Positions 35,088 through 48,993 are shown, numbered from the stretch's first letter. The stretch: DNA of 64,000 nucleotides from Pseudomonas abyssi (GCF_002307495.1 NZ_NTMR01000016.1:121150-185149); one strand, 5' to 3'. Numbers and translations: made by a program. Notes: generated by a model from the sequence alone, not told the origin.

Positions 35088-35810
35088 ATGCAATCACTAT
35101 CTCTGCGCGGATATGGCGCGATGCGGCGACCGTTACTCTTGCTGCTGGTATTAGCGTTAATGCTGGTCGGCATGCCCGAGGCACTCGCTCACGGCGTGCC
35201 GGAAGGCGACAAAGGCTTCATACAGGAAAGCACCGGCGTGCTGTTTGTTCCGTTCATGTACATGGGCGCAAAGCACATGATTACCGGCTATGACCATTTG
35301 CTGTTCCTGTTCGGAGTGATCTTCTTTCTGTACCGCCTGAAAGATGTTGGCCTCTACGTCACGCTGTTTGCGGTGGGGCATTCGATCACGCTGCTGTTTG
35401 GGGTGCTGAGCAGCATCAGCATCAGCCCCTACGTGATCGATGCCATCATCGGTTTTTCAGTGGTGTACAAAGCACTCGACAACCTTGGAGCCTTTCAACG
35501 CTGGTTTGGAGTCCAGCCTGATACACGTGCCGCCACGTTGATCTTCGGCTTACTGCACGGCTTCGGTCTGGCGACCAAGATTCAGGAGTTTGAAATTTCA
35601 CCGGATGGCCTGATCGTCAATCTGATCGCCTTCAACGTCGGCGTAGAAATCGGCCAGCTACTCGCCCTTGGCGCGATTCTCATTCTGATGGGGTACTGGC
35701 GACGCACAGCCAGCTTTTGGCGTCATGCCTACACAGCCAACGTCGCCATGATGAGCGCCGGTTTCCTGTTGATGGGTTACCAGCTCACCGGCCTGATCGT
35801 TTCTCAGTAA
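35088..35810 (+). CDS. HupE/UreJ-family metal transporter
   Basis: The protein has about 240 residues. A signal-like N-terminal helix (LLLLLVLALMLVGMPEALAHG) is followed by about six membrane segments. The family motif is visible as GAKHMITGYDHLLFLFGVIFF (H-x5-DH), with TLFAVGHSITL and FGLLHGFGLA further on. HupE/UreJ proteins move Ni or Co. The ATG at 35088 follows CTCAGGA and gives a proper leader; the frame extends upstream without support. It probably works with the adjacent anchor protein. Confidence 0.85.
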   Translation: MQSLSLRGYGAMRRPLLLLLVLALMLVGMPEALAHGVPEGDKGFIQESTGVLFVPFMYMGAKHMITGYDHLLFLFGVIFFLYRLKDVGLYVTLFAVGHSITLLFGVLSSISISPYVIDAIIGFSVVYKALDNLGAFQRWFGVQPDTRAATLIFGLLHGFGLATKIQEFEISPDGLIVNLIAFNVGVEIGQLLALGAILILMGYWRRTASFWRHAYTANVAMMSAGFLLMGYQLTGLIVSQ

Positions 35811-35821
35811 GGAATTTTCAT

Positions 35822-36499
35822 ATGTTCAATAGCAAAGCTCCAACCCTTAATGAGCTGCCGAGCAGTCTCCAGCTGCTGCGCTCGACTGTCATCGCCCTGC
35901 TGGTGGCCATCGCCCTGCTGGTTACTGTGGTCATGCCATCTGAATACGCAATTGACCCAACTGGCGCAGGTCGTCTGCTTGGCCTTACCCAGATGGGTGA
36001 GATTAAACAACAGCTTGCCGAGGAAGCCGCTGCAGAAGTTACCGCACCCGTTGCACAGGTAGCGGTCGCCGCACCTCCAGTGGTTCAGCCAGCGCCTGAA
36101 CCCGTAGCCGCTGAGCCGGTCGTAGCGCAAACGCCTGCTGTTGACGAAGTAGCAGCAGAGCCAGAAGTAGCCCGCCTGCAACACGAAATGAGCATATCCC
36201 TTGCCCCTGGTCAGGGTGCGGAGATCAAACTGGAAATGCTCAAAGGCACCAAGGTGAGTTACTTCTGGACGGCCAACGGCGGTCAGGTGAACTACGACAC
36301 CCATGGTGATCCCTACGGCGCACCACGTGACTTTTACCATGGCTACGGCAAGGGTCGCTTTACGCCAGAGGACAGCGGTGTACTGGAGGCAGCTTTCGAC
36401 GGTATGCACGGCTGGTTCTGGCGTAATCGGACTGACAAGCCAGTGACTTTGACGCTGCGCACCGAGGGTGATTACATCGCCATCAAGCGCGTTATCTAG
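35822..36499 (+). CDS. Transmembrane anchor protein of metal cluster
   Basis: The protein has 225 residues. One N-terminal membrane helix (about 19-40, LRSTVIALLVAIALLVTVVM) and a long Ala/Pro/Val linker (about 65-120) lead to a C-terminal periplasmic domain with YFWTANGGQVNYDTHGDPYG, GYGKGRFTPEDSG and HGWFWRNRTDKPVTLTLR. It is commonly encoded beside HupE-like transporters and simply called transmembrane anchor protein. It starts 12 bp after the hupE-like stop. It may hold or deliver metal at the membrane; the role is unproven. Confidence 0.75.
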   Translation: MFNSKAPTLNELPSSLQLLRSTVIALLVAIALLVTVVMPSEYAIDPTGAGRLLGLTQMGEIKQQLAEEAAAEVTAPVAQVAVAAPPVVQPAPEPVAAEPVVAQTPAVDEVAAEPEVARLQHEMSISLAPGQGAEIKLEMLKGTKVSYFWTANGGQVNYDTHGDPYGAPRDFYHGYGKGRFTPEDSGVLEAAFDGMHGWFWRNRTDKPVTLTLRTEGDYIAIKRVI

Positions 36500-36508
36500 A
36501 TAATGACG

Positions 36509-36538
36509 AGGGCTGCGCCGAAAATGCGCAGCTCTTTT
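36509..36538 (+). terminator. Intrinsic terminator of metal operon
   Basis: The stem gctgcgc/gcgcagc with a 7-nt loop is followed by tttt at 36535-36538, shortly after the anchor-protein stop codon. Confidence 0.8.
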
Positions 36539-36726
36539 AAGCGCTGTGGGGTTTTCCGCAAAGCGGGACGACAAGGACTCCTACGGATTTAACTGGATTC
36601 AAGCGTCATGTTTCTTCAAGTTGACCATGACTGCTGCTGGCCGGCAGCTGCCTGTCATCGATGACCGCCTCCGGCCAAAACCTGCCCGTGGTGACAGTCG
36701 CAGTCGAACCTGGATTTCCTGCGTCT

Positions 36727-38592
36727 TTAGTGATGTAAGTCAATCATAATCGTGCCGGCGGGAATATCGCGGAACAGCCATCGCCCATCGGATAGCTTTT
36801 GCATGGCGCTGCCAGAGACCGGCCGCAGGCCAGTTGGCAACTCAAATACCAGATCTTTAATAGGCTCTTGCGCTTGGACGTTGAGCACAATTTGACCGCG
36901 TTGCGCCAGCACATCGACCTCGACTTTATCGCGTGCAGCCCACCAGCTGCCGTACTGGCTCATGGTTCCAAACCAGGCGAATGGTTTGAGTCGAGGAAGG
37001 ATCTGCTCCAAGAAGCGGTACTTATGGTCAACTTCATTCGGGTGAAGCAGCATCACGTAACTTGCGCCATATCGGGCAAGCTTCTCGGCCAGCTCAACCG
37101 CCTCCTCGACTCGCTGATCCATAATCGGCGGTATCTCATCTTCAATCGCAATTGGAAACTCAAACACTGTCGTTTCATCGCTATACATCCGTTGCGTGTT
37201 TGTGCAAAACGGTAAGTGTGTGGTGAGGTTCCCTGCAGTTGCTGAACTCGAAAAGCGATAGCCCGATGCGGCCAGAGCCTCAGGGAGGCGAGGCGGTGTT
37301 GCTAGATAGCCGGGACGGAACGAGACCACCGAGCGACCGGTCAGTTGCTCCAACAAAAAGCGGCTCACCCTAAGCTCGCCCATCACCGTCGCACCTTGCG
37401 TATCGCCGAGAGCCTTAACCCTCGGCTGGTAGGTCGGATATTGCTCGCTCCCATCACCAAGCGGAAGCGAGGCGTACATGTCGGAATGGCTAACTGAGTG
37501 GCTGGCTATCTCCATACCAGCCGCCACCAAGGCATCCATCGCAGCAAGCGTACGGTCGTTGAAAAAACCTTCGTCCTGAAAGTCGCGGTAGTATTTTGTT
37601 TGTAGGAAAAAGGTTGCCGGTATTCCTTCCCGCACGAGCAAGTCCCGATAGGCAAGTAGATTGCCCATCGACTTGACGTAATCCACATCAAACGTCACGA
37701 CCGCAGCCAGGCGTTGGCCTTGTGGCACAGAGCCAATCGTGACGGCTAGCGGTTCGTGCTGGCGATAGACAGCCCTGAGCCAGCGCAGCCATACGTCGAC
37801 GGAGGGCTCATAACCATTGGCATAGGCCCGGTAGCCTTGGTCATTACGATCGTTGTGCGCTCGCATGATGAAAAAGCCGAGGTCAAAACCCAACGCATAT
37901 GCGCTGCCGCCTGCCTTGTTGTCTCCTCTGACCAAAGCGGCGGATCCGTCTTCGAACCTGGCCAAAACCTGCTGCGCATTCACATACGTTTGCGTGCCGA
38001 TCCAACTTGTCGGCAGATCAGGCTGGCCAAGCAGTACTGTCTTTTCATGGGGATCGCTGATCCAGCCAAGGGCTGGCGCTTGTTCGAAGGTGATACTGTG
38101 GTGAGCTCGCGATTCCAAAGTCGATTCGAAGCCAAACAGATCGTGTAGTCCGCCACCCAGCACTTGTGTGGCTATTAGAGTCCGTCCTGCTTCCACGTGG
38201 CGGCGCAGCGCTGTGCGCCCAGCATCGTCAAGGGTGCGTCCCGAAAGCAACGGATACACGAGGACGACGTTATGACGAGTAGCCTCGGCGACGTCATCGG
38301 TAATAGTGAACGGCACGCCGATACTTTTGAGGCCATGAGACAGGCCGAGCCAAGCGGAATCCTTATCAGTCAACAAGATTGCAAGACGAGAAGGCTCTCC
38401 GCTGGCGAAGCGATTCCAGTCGGAACGCCCCTGGTCAGAGATATGGCTCACTTCAGTAGGCCCGTTTAGATCATCTAAGCGATCAAATGTGTTTCGCTCG
38501 ATAAAAGCGGTAACGGCAACTATCAGCAAACTGACAAGAACTATAATGGCGATGGCACGTGCCAAGATGGCAGGCTTGTTTACGAACGGCAC
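36727..38592 (-). CDS. Membrane-anchored polysaccharide-deacetylase-like protein
   Basis: The protein has 621 residues. An N-terminal membrane helix (about 8-30) precedes a region (about 65-290) resembling a glutamine-amidotransferase-like/DUF-type fold. A NodB-like polysaccharide deacetylase domain follows (about 300-540): AAVVTFDVDYVKS (metal Asp), EIASHSVSHSDMY (H-x3-H) and SFRPGYLATP. A C-terminal beta domain completes it. It should remove acetyl groups from an extracellular sugar polymer in the periplasm. The GTG at 38592 has GAGG 5 nt upstream. It forms a pair with the next exported protein. Confidence 0.8.
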   Translation of the reverse strand: MPFVNKPAILARAIAIIVLVSLLIVAVTAFIERNTFDRLDDLNGPTEVSHISDQGRSDWNRFASGEPSRLAILLTDKDSAWLGLSHGLKSIGVPFTITDDVAEATRHNVVLVYPLLSGRTLDDAGRTALRRHVEAGRTLIATQVLGGGLHDLFGFESTLESRAHHSITFEQAPALGWISDPHEKTVLLGQPDLPTSWIGTQTYVNAQQVLARFEDGSAALVRGDNKAGGSAYALGFDLGFFIMRAHNDRNDQGYRAYANGYEPSVDVWLRWLRAVYRQHEPLAVTIGSVPQGQRLAAVVTFDVDYVKSMGNLLAYRDLLVREGIPATFFLQTKYYRDFQDEGFFNDRTLAAMDALVAAGMEIASHSVSHSDMYASLPLGDGSEQYPTYQPRVKALGDTQGATVMGELRVSRFLLEQLTGRSVVSFRPGYLATPPRLPEALAASGYRFSSSATAGNLTTHLPFCTNTQRMYSDETTVFEFPIAIEDEIPPIMDQRVEEAVELAEKLARYGASYVMLLHPNEVDHKYRFLEQILPRLKPFAWFGTMSQYGSWWAARDKVEVDVLAQRGQIVLNVQAQEPIKDLVFELPTGLRPVSGSAMQKLSDGRWLFRDIPAGTIMIDLHH

Positions 38593-38717
38593 GAAGACCT
38601 CGTCGGTGCAAGTAGAAAATTAGCATCTTGGAGCAATGCGAGGCAGGAAACGTTAGAGCGGCAACCGGCTCCTGCTGCTTCCGGATCGTAGCTGTTTCGT
38701 TTATTAGCAATAGATTT

Positions 38718-39599
38718 TCATAGTTGTTGGCCGGTTGGATAATATTCCCACTCTTGCCAGTCGATACCCCCTACAGCCAAAGGCTGCAGCCTAGCCCGCC
38801 AAAAGCTGTCCTGCTCTTGAAGTAGAGCCTGTGCTGCGCCGCCCCAGGTTTCTTCAGGCGCAAGCTGAGGCTCTATGCTCTGCGCGAGTCGAAAGCGCAC
38901 GGCCGGCCAGCGCTGAGCGATTTTCTCCGTGAGCTGGGCGCTGCGTTCAGCACTGCGGGTGTAGATCATCAAACTCACCTTACTTACACCGATGGAAGGT
39001 AGCTCACACGGAGCGCAAGGAAAGCCACCCATCTCCTCAGTAAACCAGCGGTAATGGCTCGATATTTCGACAGGCCAAGGACTAGCGGCTGCCACATGCT
39101 TTAGCGTGTCCAGCCATTCACGCACATGTTTCGCCGGAACCGGCCAGCCACGCTGCTCAACTTCCAGATCCAGATGAAGTGCTGAGAACGACACAGACTT
39201 CAATTTCGAAATGATGGCGATCAGCGAAGCGCGGTTCTCAGGCGCCATCCAGTCTGGATCACCCAAAAGCAGCACAGGCTCGAAGCCACGTTTTCTGAGC
39301 GTTATGGCAACCGCATCGAGCGTCCGCACAACTTCCGGTTGCGCTAATTGCTCGGCGCTCAGCCCGATATATAGACGTTGGATGCCCGTGCGGTCCAGGC
39401 GAGACAGCTCGTCGGTTCGAGTAGCAGGATTGAGCAACGCACGGCTATCCCAAATGTACACGCCCCGCCTCCAGGCCTGGGTAGCCTCGGGTTCAGCAGC
39501 GTTTACTTCCAGAAAGTGCAATTGCGCCGGTGACATAACCTCTGCCGGCGCAGCGAAAGCCAGGCAACTTAGCAAGCCGCACACTAGAAGCTGGCGCAT
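38718..39599 (-). CDS. Exported TIM-barrel-like protein
   Basis: The protein has 293 residues. A signal peptide (MRQLLVCGLLSCLAFAAPA, about 1-19) is followed by a domain reminiscent of a (beta/alpha)8 glycoside-hydrolase-like fold: GVYIWDSRALL, IQRLYIGLS, GFEPVLLLGDPDWM, FSALHLDLEVEQRGW and VSLMIYTRSA. The Asp/Glu of HLDLEVE would be at the active site. I cannot name the family. The ATG at 39599 has AAGAAG upstream; a frame to 39782 exists but lacks a ribosome site. It lies upstream of the deacetylase gene in the same direction, so they may modify one polysaccharide. Confidence 0.65.
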   Translation of the reverse strand: MRQLLVCGLLSCLAFAAPAEVMSPAQLHFLEVNAAEPEATQAWRRGVYIWDSRALLNPATRTDELSRLDRTGIQRLYIGLSAEQLAQPEVVRTLDAVAITLRKRGFEPVLLLGDPDWMAPENRASLIAIISKLKSVSFSALHLDLEVEQRGWPVPAKHVREWLDTLKHVAAASPWPVEISSHYRWFTEEMGGFPCAPCELPSIGVSKVSLMIYTRSAERSAQLTEKIAQRWPAVRFRLAQSIEPQLAPEETWGGAAQALLQEQDSFWRARLQPLAVGGIDWQEWEYYPTGQQL

Positions 39600-40107
39600 T
39601 TGAAACTTCTTCGCTTTAAGGAGAACCCACCACGGTGCCATGGCTGATGATTCACGATCACGTCGCAGCATTTCATTGAGCATCGCAACCGCGCTCCAGC
39701 ATCGAATGACAATATGAGCCACGGAAGATCTGGACGCCCCGCCACAGGCGTAGGTATCCGCGTAGCGATAGTTTTGCACCATGCGAATCTAACCGAGTGG
39801 CGGTTTCACGTTATCAACCAAAACCGTCACTAGTGACTAGGAAGTCTCAGGGGTACGAGTCGTCAAGAAGCCAGCGGACATTGAGGGCAAGTCCAATGTG
39901 CCGAGACGAGGTTTCCAATCCCCGCCCCGCTAAACGGTATGTTGCATACAGCCAGCGCTGCAAGCGAACTGCATAGGTCAGCCCGTCCAGCTACACGGGT
40001 GGACACCATCTGCTTCGGGTCGATCGCTCTCAAGGACTGCTTTTGGCCGGTTAGCAACCACTTCTCTGGCTAGCCATGCTTGTCCTCCCACATGTGGAGG
40101 ACTTGCC
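39600..40107. other. Intergenic gap, 508 bp
   Basis: No gene was recognised. Structure seen: a palindrome gtcactagtgac at about 39826-39837, and a hairpin gtcctcc/gaggac flanking cacatgtg at 40082-40102, just before the recombinase start. The second may regulate translation or be bound by the recombinase. A ttttggccggttagc motif at 40034 is shared in form with other island gaps. Confidence 0.4.
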
Positions 40108-40728
40108 ATGAACATCACTGCTACCTGCACCCGCCGGCCCTGGAACAAAGGAAAGTTGGTCGGACAGAAAACCCCGCTCCGGCTGAGAGATATCTGGGCC
40201 ATCCGAGTAAGGCTTCAGCTTGCAGAACGAACCCGGGATCTGGCTTTGTTCGATCTGGCCATCGACAGCAAGCTTCGAGCCTGCGACTTAACCAAGCTCC
40301 GTGTATGCGACGTTGCTCATGGCGAGCATGTGTCATCACGAGCAATGGTTATGCAGCAGAAAACGAAGCGACCAGTGCAGTTCGAAATTACTGAGCAAAC
40401 ACGGGCTGCTCTCGCGGCCTGGATACACCAAGCCCAGCTCCGTAGCCAGGACTGCCTTTTCCCGAGCAGGCTGCACACCTCAGACCATCTATCCACTCGT
40501 CAATACGCTCGTATCGTCAAAGGCTGGGTGCAAACCATTGGCCTTGATCCGGCCATGTATGGCACTCACACAATGAGACGTACAAAGGCATCACTGATCT
40601 ATCGCAGGACAAAGAACTTGCGGGCCGTTCAACTTCTGCTTGGCCATACGAAGCTGGAGAGCACCGTTCGATATCTTGGGATTGAGGTCGACGACGCCTT
40701 GGAAATGGCAGAGCAGACCGAGGTTTGA
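40108..40728 (+). CDS. Small tyrosine recombinase
   Basis: The tyrosine recombinase/integrase catalytic domain has 206 residues. The catalytic set is complete: Arg57 (SKLRACDLTKL), a Lys in QQKTKRPV, His154 and Arg157 (THTMRR), His180 (LLLGHTKLES) and the nucleophile Tyr189 (TVRYLG). The N-terminal core-binding domain is reduced to about 40 residues, as in FimB/FimE-size recombinases. It lies inside the island between the deacetylase pair and the ptx operon; it may invert or move local DNA rather than integrate the whole island. Confidence 0.85.
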   Translation: MNITATCTRRPWNKGKLVGQKTPLRLRDIWAIRVRLQLAERTRDLALFDLAIDSKLRACDLTKLRVCDVAHGEHVSSRAMVMQQKTKRPVQFEITEQTRAALAAWIHQAQLRSQDCLFPSRLHTSDHLSTRQYARIVKGWVQTIGLDPAMYGTHTMRRTKASLIYRRTKNLRAVQLLLGHTKLESTVRYLGIEVDDALEMAEQTEV

Positions 40729-40761
40729 CCATGTATAGCGACGGTCGAAGTCAGGCCGTCG

Positions 40762-45152
<4,391 letters not shown>

Positions 45153-45497
45153 TTGATCACCTTTCGCAATATTGCTGGCCGCACAATTGCGGTTCGCGAT
45201 GCAAAGGGTAGAAATTCCTTGTTACCGCACTGCTTCTAAAGGATGACATTTCGATGAATACTTCGAATCTGCCGTAGCGGGGCGGCAAGCGAAGCCGTGG
45301 AAGAACGGGCGCAACGTAGCGTCTTTCTTCACGCGGGATACAGGAGGCTTTGATTGATACTGCTGCGGATTCGCTACAGTAACGTTGGGCCAGAACGTAA
45401 TGCCATCCAAGCAAGAGAGCGCACACTAGCGGCCAGAAGCGGTCTTTGGGTACCTATGAAATTAGGGCTATTCAGAGCAATGACTGCAGCGGCGGGA
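45153..45497. other. Promoter region of ptx operon and end of SMC gene
   Basis: No gene in 345 bp. The stretch should contain the phosphate-starvation promoter of ptxABCDE. Reading toward ptxA, atgtcatcctttagaagca at about 45233-45251 has one half similar to a Pho box (TGTCAT), but the second half does not fit, so no binding site is called. Confidence 0.4.
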
Positions 45498-47627
45498 CTA
45501 TCTTGTCCCGCCAGTAATTATCGTATCTCCGTTTGGCACGATAGCCTTGTCACCAAGGTGAATTAGCTTGAATTGCACATTGTGAGTGGCCTCATTGTAG
45601 GCTGCGTCACTGTCATCGAACGACGCGGCAACGATGCTCTGCAGGTTCTTTGAGGCGGATAGCTTTTGAAGCAAAGCGAGCTGACTTTTGGTGGCCATCG
45701 AGTGTTGGCCTGGCTCATCGAGCAGGATGAACCCTGGGTGATTCCCTCTGACAGCGACGTGCTCGGAAGTTTCATACAACGTGAGGATATAGCTCCAGAT
45801 TAGCCGCACGAAGTCACTGGCGCTTGACTCGCGTGCGATGTTGGAGCTGGTCTTGGAGGTGCTGGAGGCAGAGGCTGCTTTGCGCTCACTAAAGTCTTTA
45901 TTGTAGATTTCCCTAAGCTCGATTTTGTCGAGCTCCGGCAGAAGGTTGTCCACATTGAATTTGATGTCTGAGACCGGGGCGCTGTGATAGTCGAACGATG
46001 CGACATTAGAGCGGAAGATCTTTCCAAACAAATCGTACTTCGCCAGGTCGACATCAGAGTAGTGATCTTTCGGCAATGCGGCCCTGTCTTGCTGATTCTT
46101 CTTGAAGCGTGTTGAGAGCTCGACCAACATTTCCAGCTGCGCTTCATTACGCTGAAGAAACAGGGAAGCTTCCTCAATGCTCATCTCTATCTGTAACTGC
46201 TGGCGCAGACTGGCCTTCGATACTACGGCATTTGTCGTGAGATCAGCCTTAAGCGCACGGAGTTTGTCTTTGGATTGAGCAATCCGCCTGGTGAGCTCTT
46301 CGCAGACCACCATGGTTTCTTTGACGGACTGCTCGATCCCGGCGGCGTCTCGCTCCAGCATTTTAATCTGGGACCTCAGATAATCGATATTGGTCGCAAT
46401 ATCCATGTGCGGAGTGCTTCCATGGAGGTCAGTCAAGGAGTGGCCAATATTCTGCTGGCATGCCGGGCAGACGTCGCTGGCAACATCCAGTTTGAGTGAC
46501 GCACCGTATCGAATGAGCTTCTGGGCTGCCTGATTCTTCGACAGCTCTTCCTCGGCTTGGCGTTGGTGAAGGGCGTTGGAATTTCTAGCTGATCGGTGCA
46601 GCGTCAGTTCACCCACACAACTCTCGTATGCAACCGTCAGCTCTTGAAGCCTGGCAGTCTCCTGCTCAATGAGCTGGAGCGTGTCTTTAGGAGTAGAGTC
46701 TTTCCAATTGAGCTCTTCTTCAGCCAGCTTCTTCAAGGCTTGAATCTGATTGCTCTTGTACGTGTCCAGGTCCACGAGGCCCTGCAGAGTGGACTTCATA
46801 TAAGTCACGCTCGCTGGGTGGAAATCTACCACTGGATTTTTCGGAAGTTTCTGCACCTTCATCGAGCTTTTTAAGGCGTCGGAGGTAATTGCTCGATATA
46901 TGTCTTGCCAGGACGTATTCAGCTCGAGCGACTCATGGTCGAGGCGTGCACGAATAGAGTCCATCTCGAACACATTGGTGCCAACCAGGAAGTCAACAAT
47001 CTTGATTCGAGCTTCTTTGACACCGAAGTAGGGGAGGTTGGCAATATAGTCAGTCCATCCTCGCTTTTGCTCAATGACCATGGCGGCGAAGATATACTGA
47101 AGATACAGCTTGACCTGCTTACCGTTCGTGTGGGGCACCGTAGGCAATTTCAGCCCTAGAAAGTTTTCCAGGTAGGTGTAGAACCCCTCGCGCAGTTGTG
47201 CGCTTCCGGCATCGTGCAGGAACCGATACAGGATAGGAGCTGTTTCTCCTTTGCTTAGAGCCGCACATTCTTGGATCTCGACCAGCTTCGGGTTCACACC
47301 ATCTTCTTTAATTTTCCGCGTAATGGTGATCGTCTTGTCATTCGACTCCATTTCAATGATGACCATGGAGCGCGTGACGTAGTGCTTCGTATCATCAAAT
47401 TCCACGTGGTCTTTCAGCACATAAGTCAGTGCCTCAGCATTCTGAGCACCTATCAGCTCCTCCATGCCTAAGGCGTAGAGGATGCTGTGCACGATGGTAC
47501 TTTTGCCGGATGAGTTTCGACCACGGATGATGTTGAGGTTACGCCCGAACTCCGCCATAAAGCCAAAGGGGCCGCCGGTCGTTTCGATTGCGATTTTGAT
47601 GCGTTTGATGAACAAGGCTATTCCCAT
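45498..47627 (-). CDS. SMC/Rad50-like ATPase of ABC-3C type
   Basis: The ATPase has 709 residues. Walker A is GRNSSGKST (36-44). Two coiled-coil arms (about 290-380 and 400-500) flank a Rad50-like zinc-hook VCPACQQN (about 383-390). The C-terminal Walker B is GFILLDEPGQHSM (about 643-655), with a signature-like region before it (SDFVRLIWSYILTL). It overlaps the small middle gene by 10 bp. The ATPase + small protein + nuclease-like protein order fits ABC three-component conflict systems described by comparative genomics. It is predicted to sense abnormal DNA or phage nucleoprotein and license the effector. Confidence 0.78.
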   Translation of the reverse strand: MGIALFIKRIKIAIETTGGPFGFMAEFGRNLNIIRGRNSSGKSTIVHSILYALGMEELIGAQNAEALTYVLKDHVEFDDTKHYVTRSMVIIEMESNDKTITITRKIKEDGVNPKLVEIQECAALSKGETAPILYRFLHDAGSAQLREGFYTYLENFLGLKLPTVPHTNGKQVKLYLQYIFAAMVIEQKRGWTDYIANLPYFGVKEARIKIVDFLVGTNVFEMDSIRARLDHESLELNTSWQDIYRAITSDALKSSMKVQKLPKNPVVDFHPASVTYMKSTLQGLVDLDTYKSNQIQALKKLAEEELNWKDSTPKDTLQLIEQETARLQELTVAYESCVGELTLHRSARNSNALHQRQAEEELSKNQAAQKLIRYGASLKLDVASDVCPACQQNIGHSLTDLHGSTPHMDIATNIDYLRSQIKMLERDAAGIEQSVKETMVVCEELTRRIAQSKDKLRALKADLTTNAVVSKASLRQQLQIEMSIEEASLFLQRNEAQLEMLVELSTRFKKNQQDRAALPKDHYSDVDLAKYDLFGKIFRSNVASFDYHSAPVSDIKFNVDNLLPELDKIELREIYNKDFSERKAASASSTSKTSSNIARESSASDFVRLIWSYILTLYETSEHVAVRGNHPGFILLDEPGQHSMATKSQLALLQKLSASKNLQSIVAASFDDSDAAYNEATHNVQFKLIHLGDKAIVPNGDTIITGGTR

Positions 47628-48061
47628 TCCTTGGATATGGTTTTGACCATGCTTTCAGTGATCCTCCGACCGATCTTGGAAAGCGTGATTTTCTCGTCAG
47701 CCATGACAGAGCCGTCACTAATGATGTCCGTCACCAGTTGTCGGCCTTTAGGAAGCAACTTGAAACCGGTAGTTGTCGCCTCGATCAGCCCATCCCTGAC
47801 TGCGAGCTGCAAGGCGATTGAGAGCGCCGGATCGAACCCCCAGACGGGGAGGCTAATTTGACCGAGCTGTGCCGCCATGGTCATCGTTTCCATGCGCTTA
47901 GGCGTTTTCATGGCCCAATGCATCAGATGAAGCTTAACCAGGCTGCACTTGCTGCCATGCCCACAGATGTGGAGGATCAGCAGCGCTTGGCAAATCTTGT
48001 ACATTGGCCTTAGCTCAGTCAGAACCGGCATGGGCTTTGGAGTGAACTTGATGGTTGCCAT
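47618..48061 (-). CDS. Middle component of ABC-3C operon
   Basis: The soluble protein has 147 residues, with a helical N-terminal half (LLILHICGHGSKCSLVKLHLMHWAM) and a winged-helix-like C-terminal part (ALQLAVRDGLIEATTTGFKLLPKGRQLVTDI). It has no catalytic motif. The start overlaps the nuclease-like gene stop (TGATG) and the end overlaps the ATPase gene, so the three are translationally coupled. It fits the middle component that links ATPase and effector in ABC-3C systems. Confidence 0.65.
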   Translation of the reverse strand: MATIKFTPKPMPVLTELRPMYKICQALLILHICGHGSKCSLVKLHLMHWAMKTPKRMETMTMAAQLGQISLPVWGFDPALSIALQLAVRDGLIEATTTGFKLLPKGRQLVTDIISDGSVMADEKITLSKIGRRITESMVKTISKEWE

Positions 48062-48993
48062 CAGTTGTAGAAGTCCAGTTGGCAGACAGCGAGCCAGCGG
48101 GCCACAGTTCTACGAACTATGTCGTCCGTGAGTGTCCCATCGATCTTCAGGCGATCATCGTTCAGCAGCCGATCGGCTAACCGATTTTTGATCATCTCGA
48201 CCAGTTTGTCTGGGTGATCTGAGGTGGTCAGGCTCCATTCTTCAACGTTCTCTTCGAAACCATTTAAGGTTTTTGCAACTTGGAAGTAGGTCTGAGGCGA
48301 TTTTGCGTAAAGATCCTGGAAAAAACTATCGTGATCCAAGAAGGAGCTTTTAGTTATTTGGAATAGCGCGGAGACTGCCCTTTCACCTTTTTCAGACATC
48401 CGTAGTTGAGTCTTACGTTCCAAGTTTTCATCGTAGAAGGTAAGGTCCTCGTTGACCTCCGGGATTGCCTGGTTGTCTTGGCCGATAGAAATTGGAACGC
48501 CAGCCGATATTCGGTGCTGGTTTATTTCCTGAATGTAAAAATCGATATCATGGACAAGCACAGTAAAGTTTTCATCCAGATGCGGGAGCGACCAAGCCCT
48601 AACCTCATCCTGTTTCTTCTGTGCATGTATCAGAAGTGCGTTGTGGGCAATTTCAGGAGTAATGAAGTACCAGTCCTTGATTTTAGTGGTGCCGAGAATT
48701 CCTTGAAGGCTAGCTTGGTTGTCCTTCAGCTTCTTTAGATCGCGGGTGATTTTATCCCGCTGCTTCTCGTTGAGAACTGCGCGCGTGTACTGGGTATCAG
48801 GACAATAGCACTGGAAAGCAAGACCGGTATGCTTAGTGAAGCCTTCGATACCAAAGTCGCCGGGAGTGGCAGGAACATGCTGATAACCGTCGGAGCCAAA
48901 TTTAGACTTCAGGACGAGTTGGATAGTCGCCTCCCATGTCGTTCCATTGAAGGGGCCTACTGGGGTGATAATCAAAGCTCGTCTGCCTTGCAA
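48061..48993 (-). CDS. Predicted nuclease effector of ABC-3C operon
   Basis: The protein has 310 residues. The N-terminal domain (about 15-130) has a restriction-endonuclease-like pattern: Glu21 in TTWEATIQLVL, then PGDFGIEGFTKHTGLAFQCYC (Asp46 and a FQCY strand). The usual PD-(D/E)xK lysine is not obvious (Tyr63 is at that place), so catalysis is uncertain. The C-terminal part (200-310) is helical. The start is a TTG at 48993 with weak upstream support; the true start may differ. First gene of the three-gene operon. Confidence 0.62.
   Translation of the reverse strand: MQGRRALIITPVGPFNGTTWEATIQLVLKSKFGSDGYQHVPATPGDFGIEGFTKHTGLAFQCYCPDTQYTRAVLNEKQRDKITRDLKKLKDNQASLQGILGTTKIKDWYFITPEIAHNALLIHAQKKQDEVRAWSLPHLDENFTVLVHDIDFYIQEINQHRISAGVPISIGQDNQAIPEVNEDLTFYDENLERKTQLRMSEKGERAVSALFQITKSSFLDHDSFFQDLYAKSPQTYFQVAKTLNGFEENVEEWSLTTSDHPDKLVEMIKNRLADRLLNDDRLKIDGTLTDDIVRRTVARWLAVCQLDFYN

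Noticed and set aside
45233..45251. Pho box before ptxA
   Set aside because: Only one half resembles the consensus; too weak to call.
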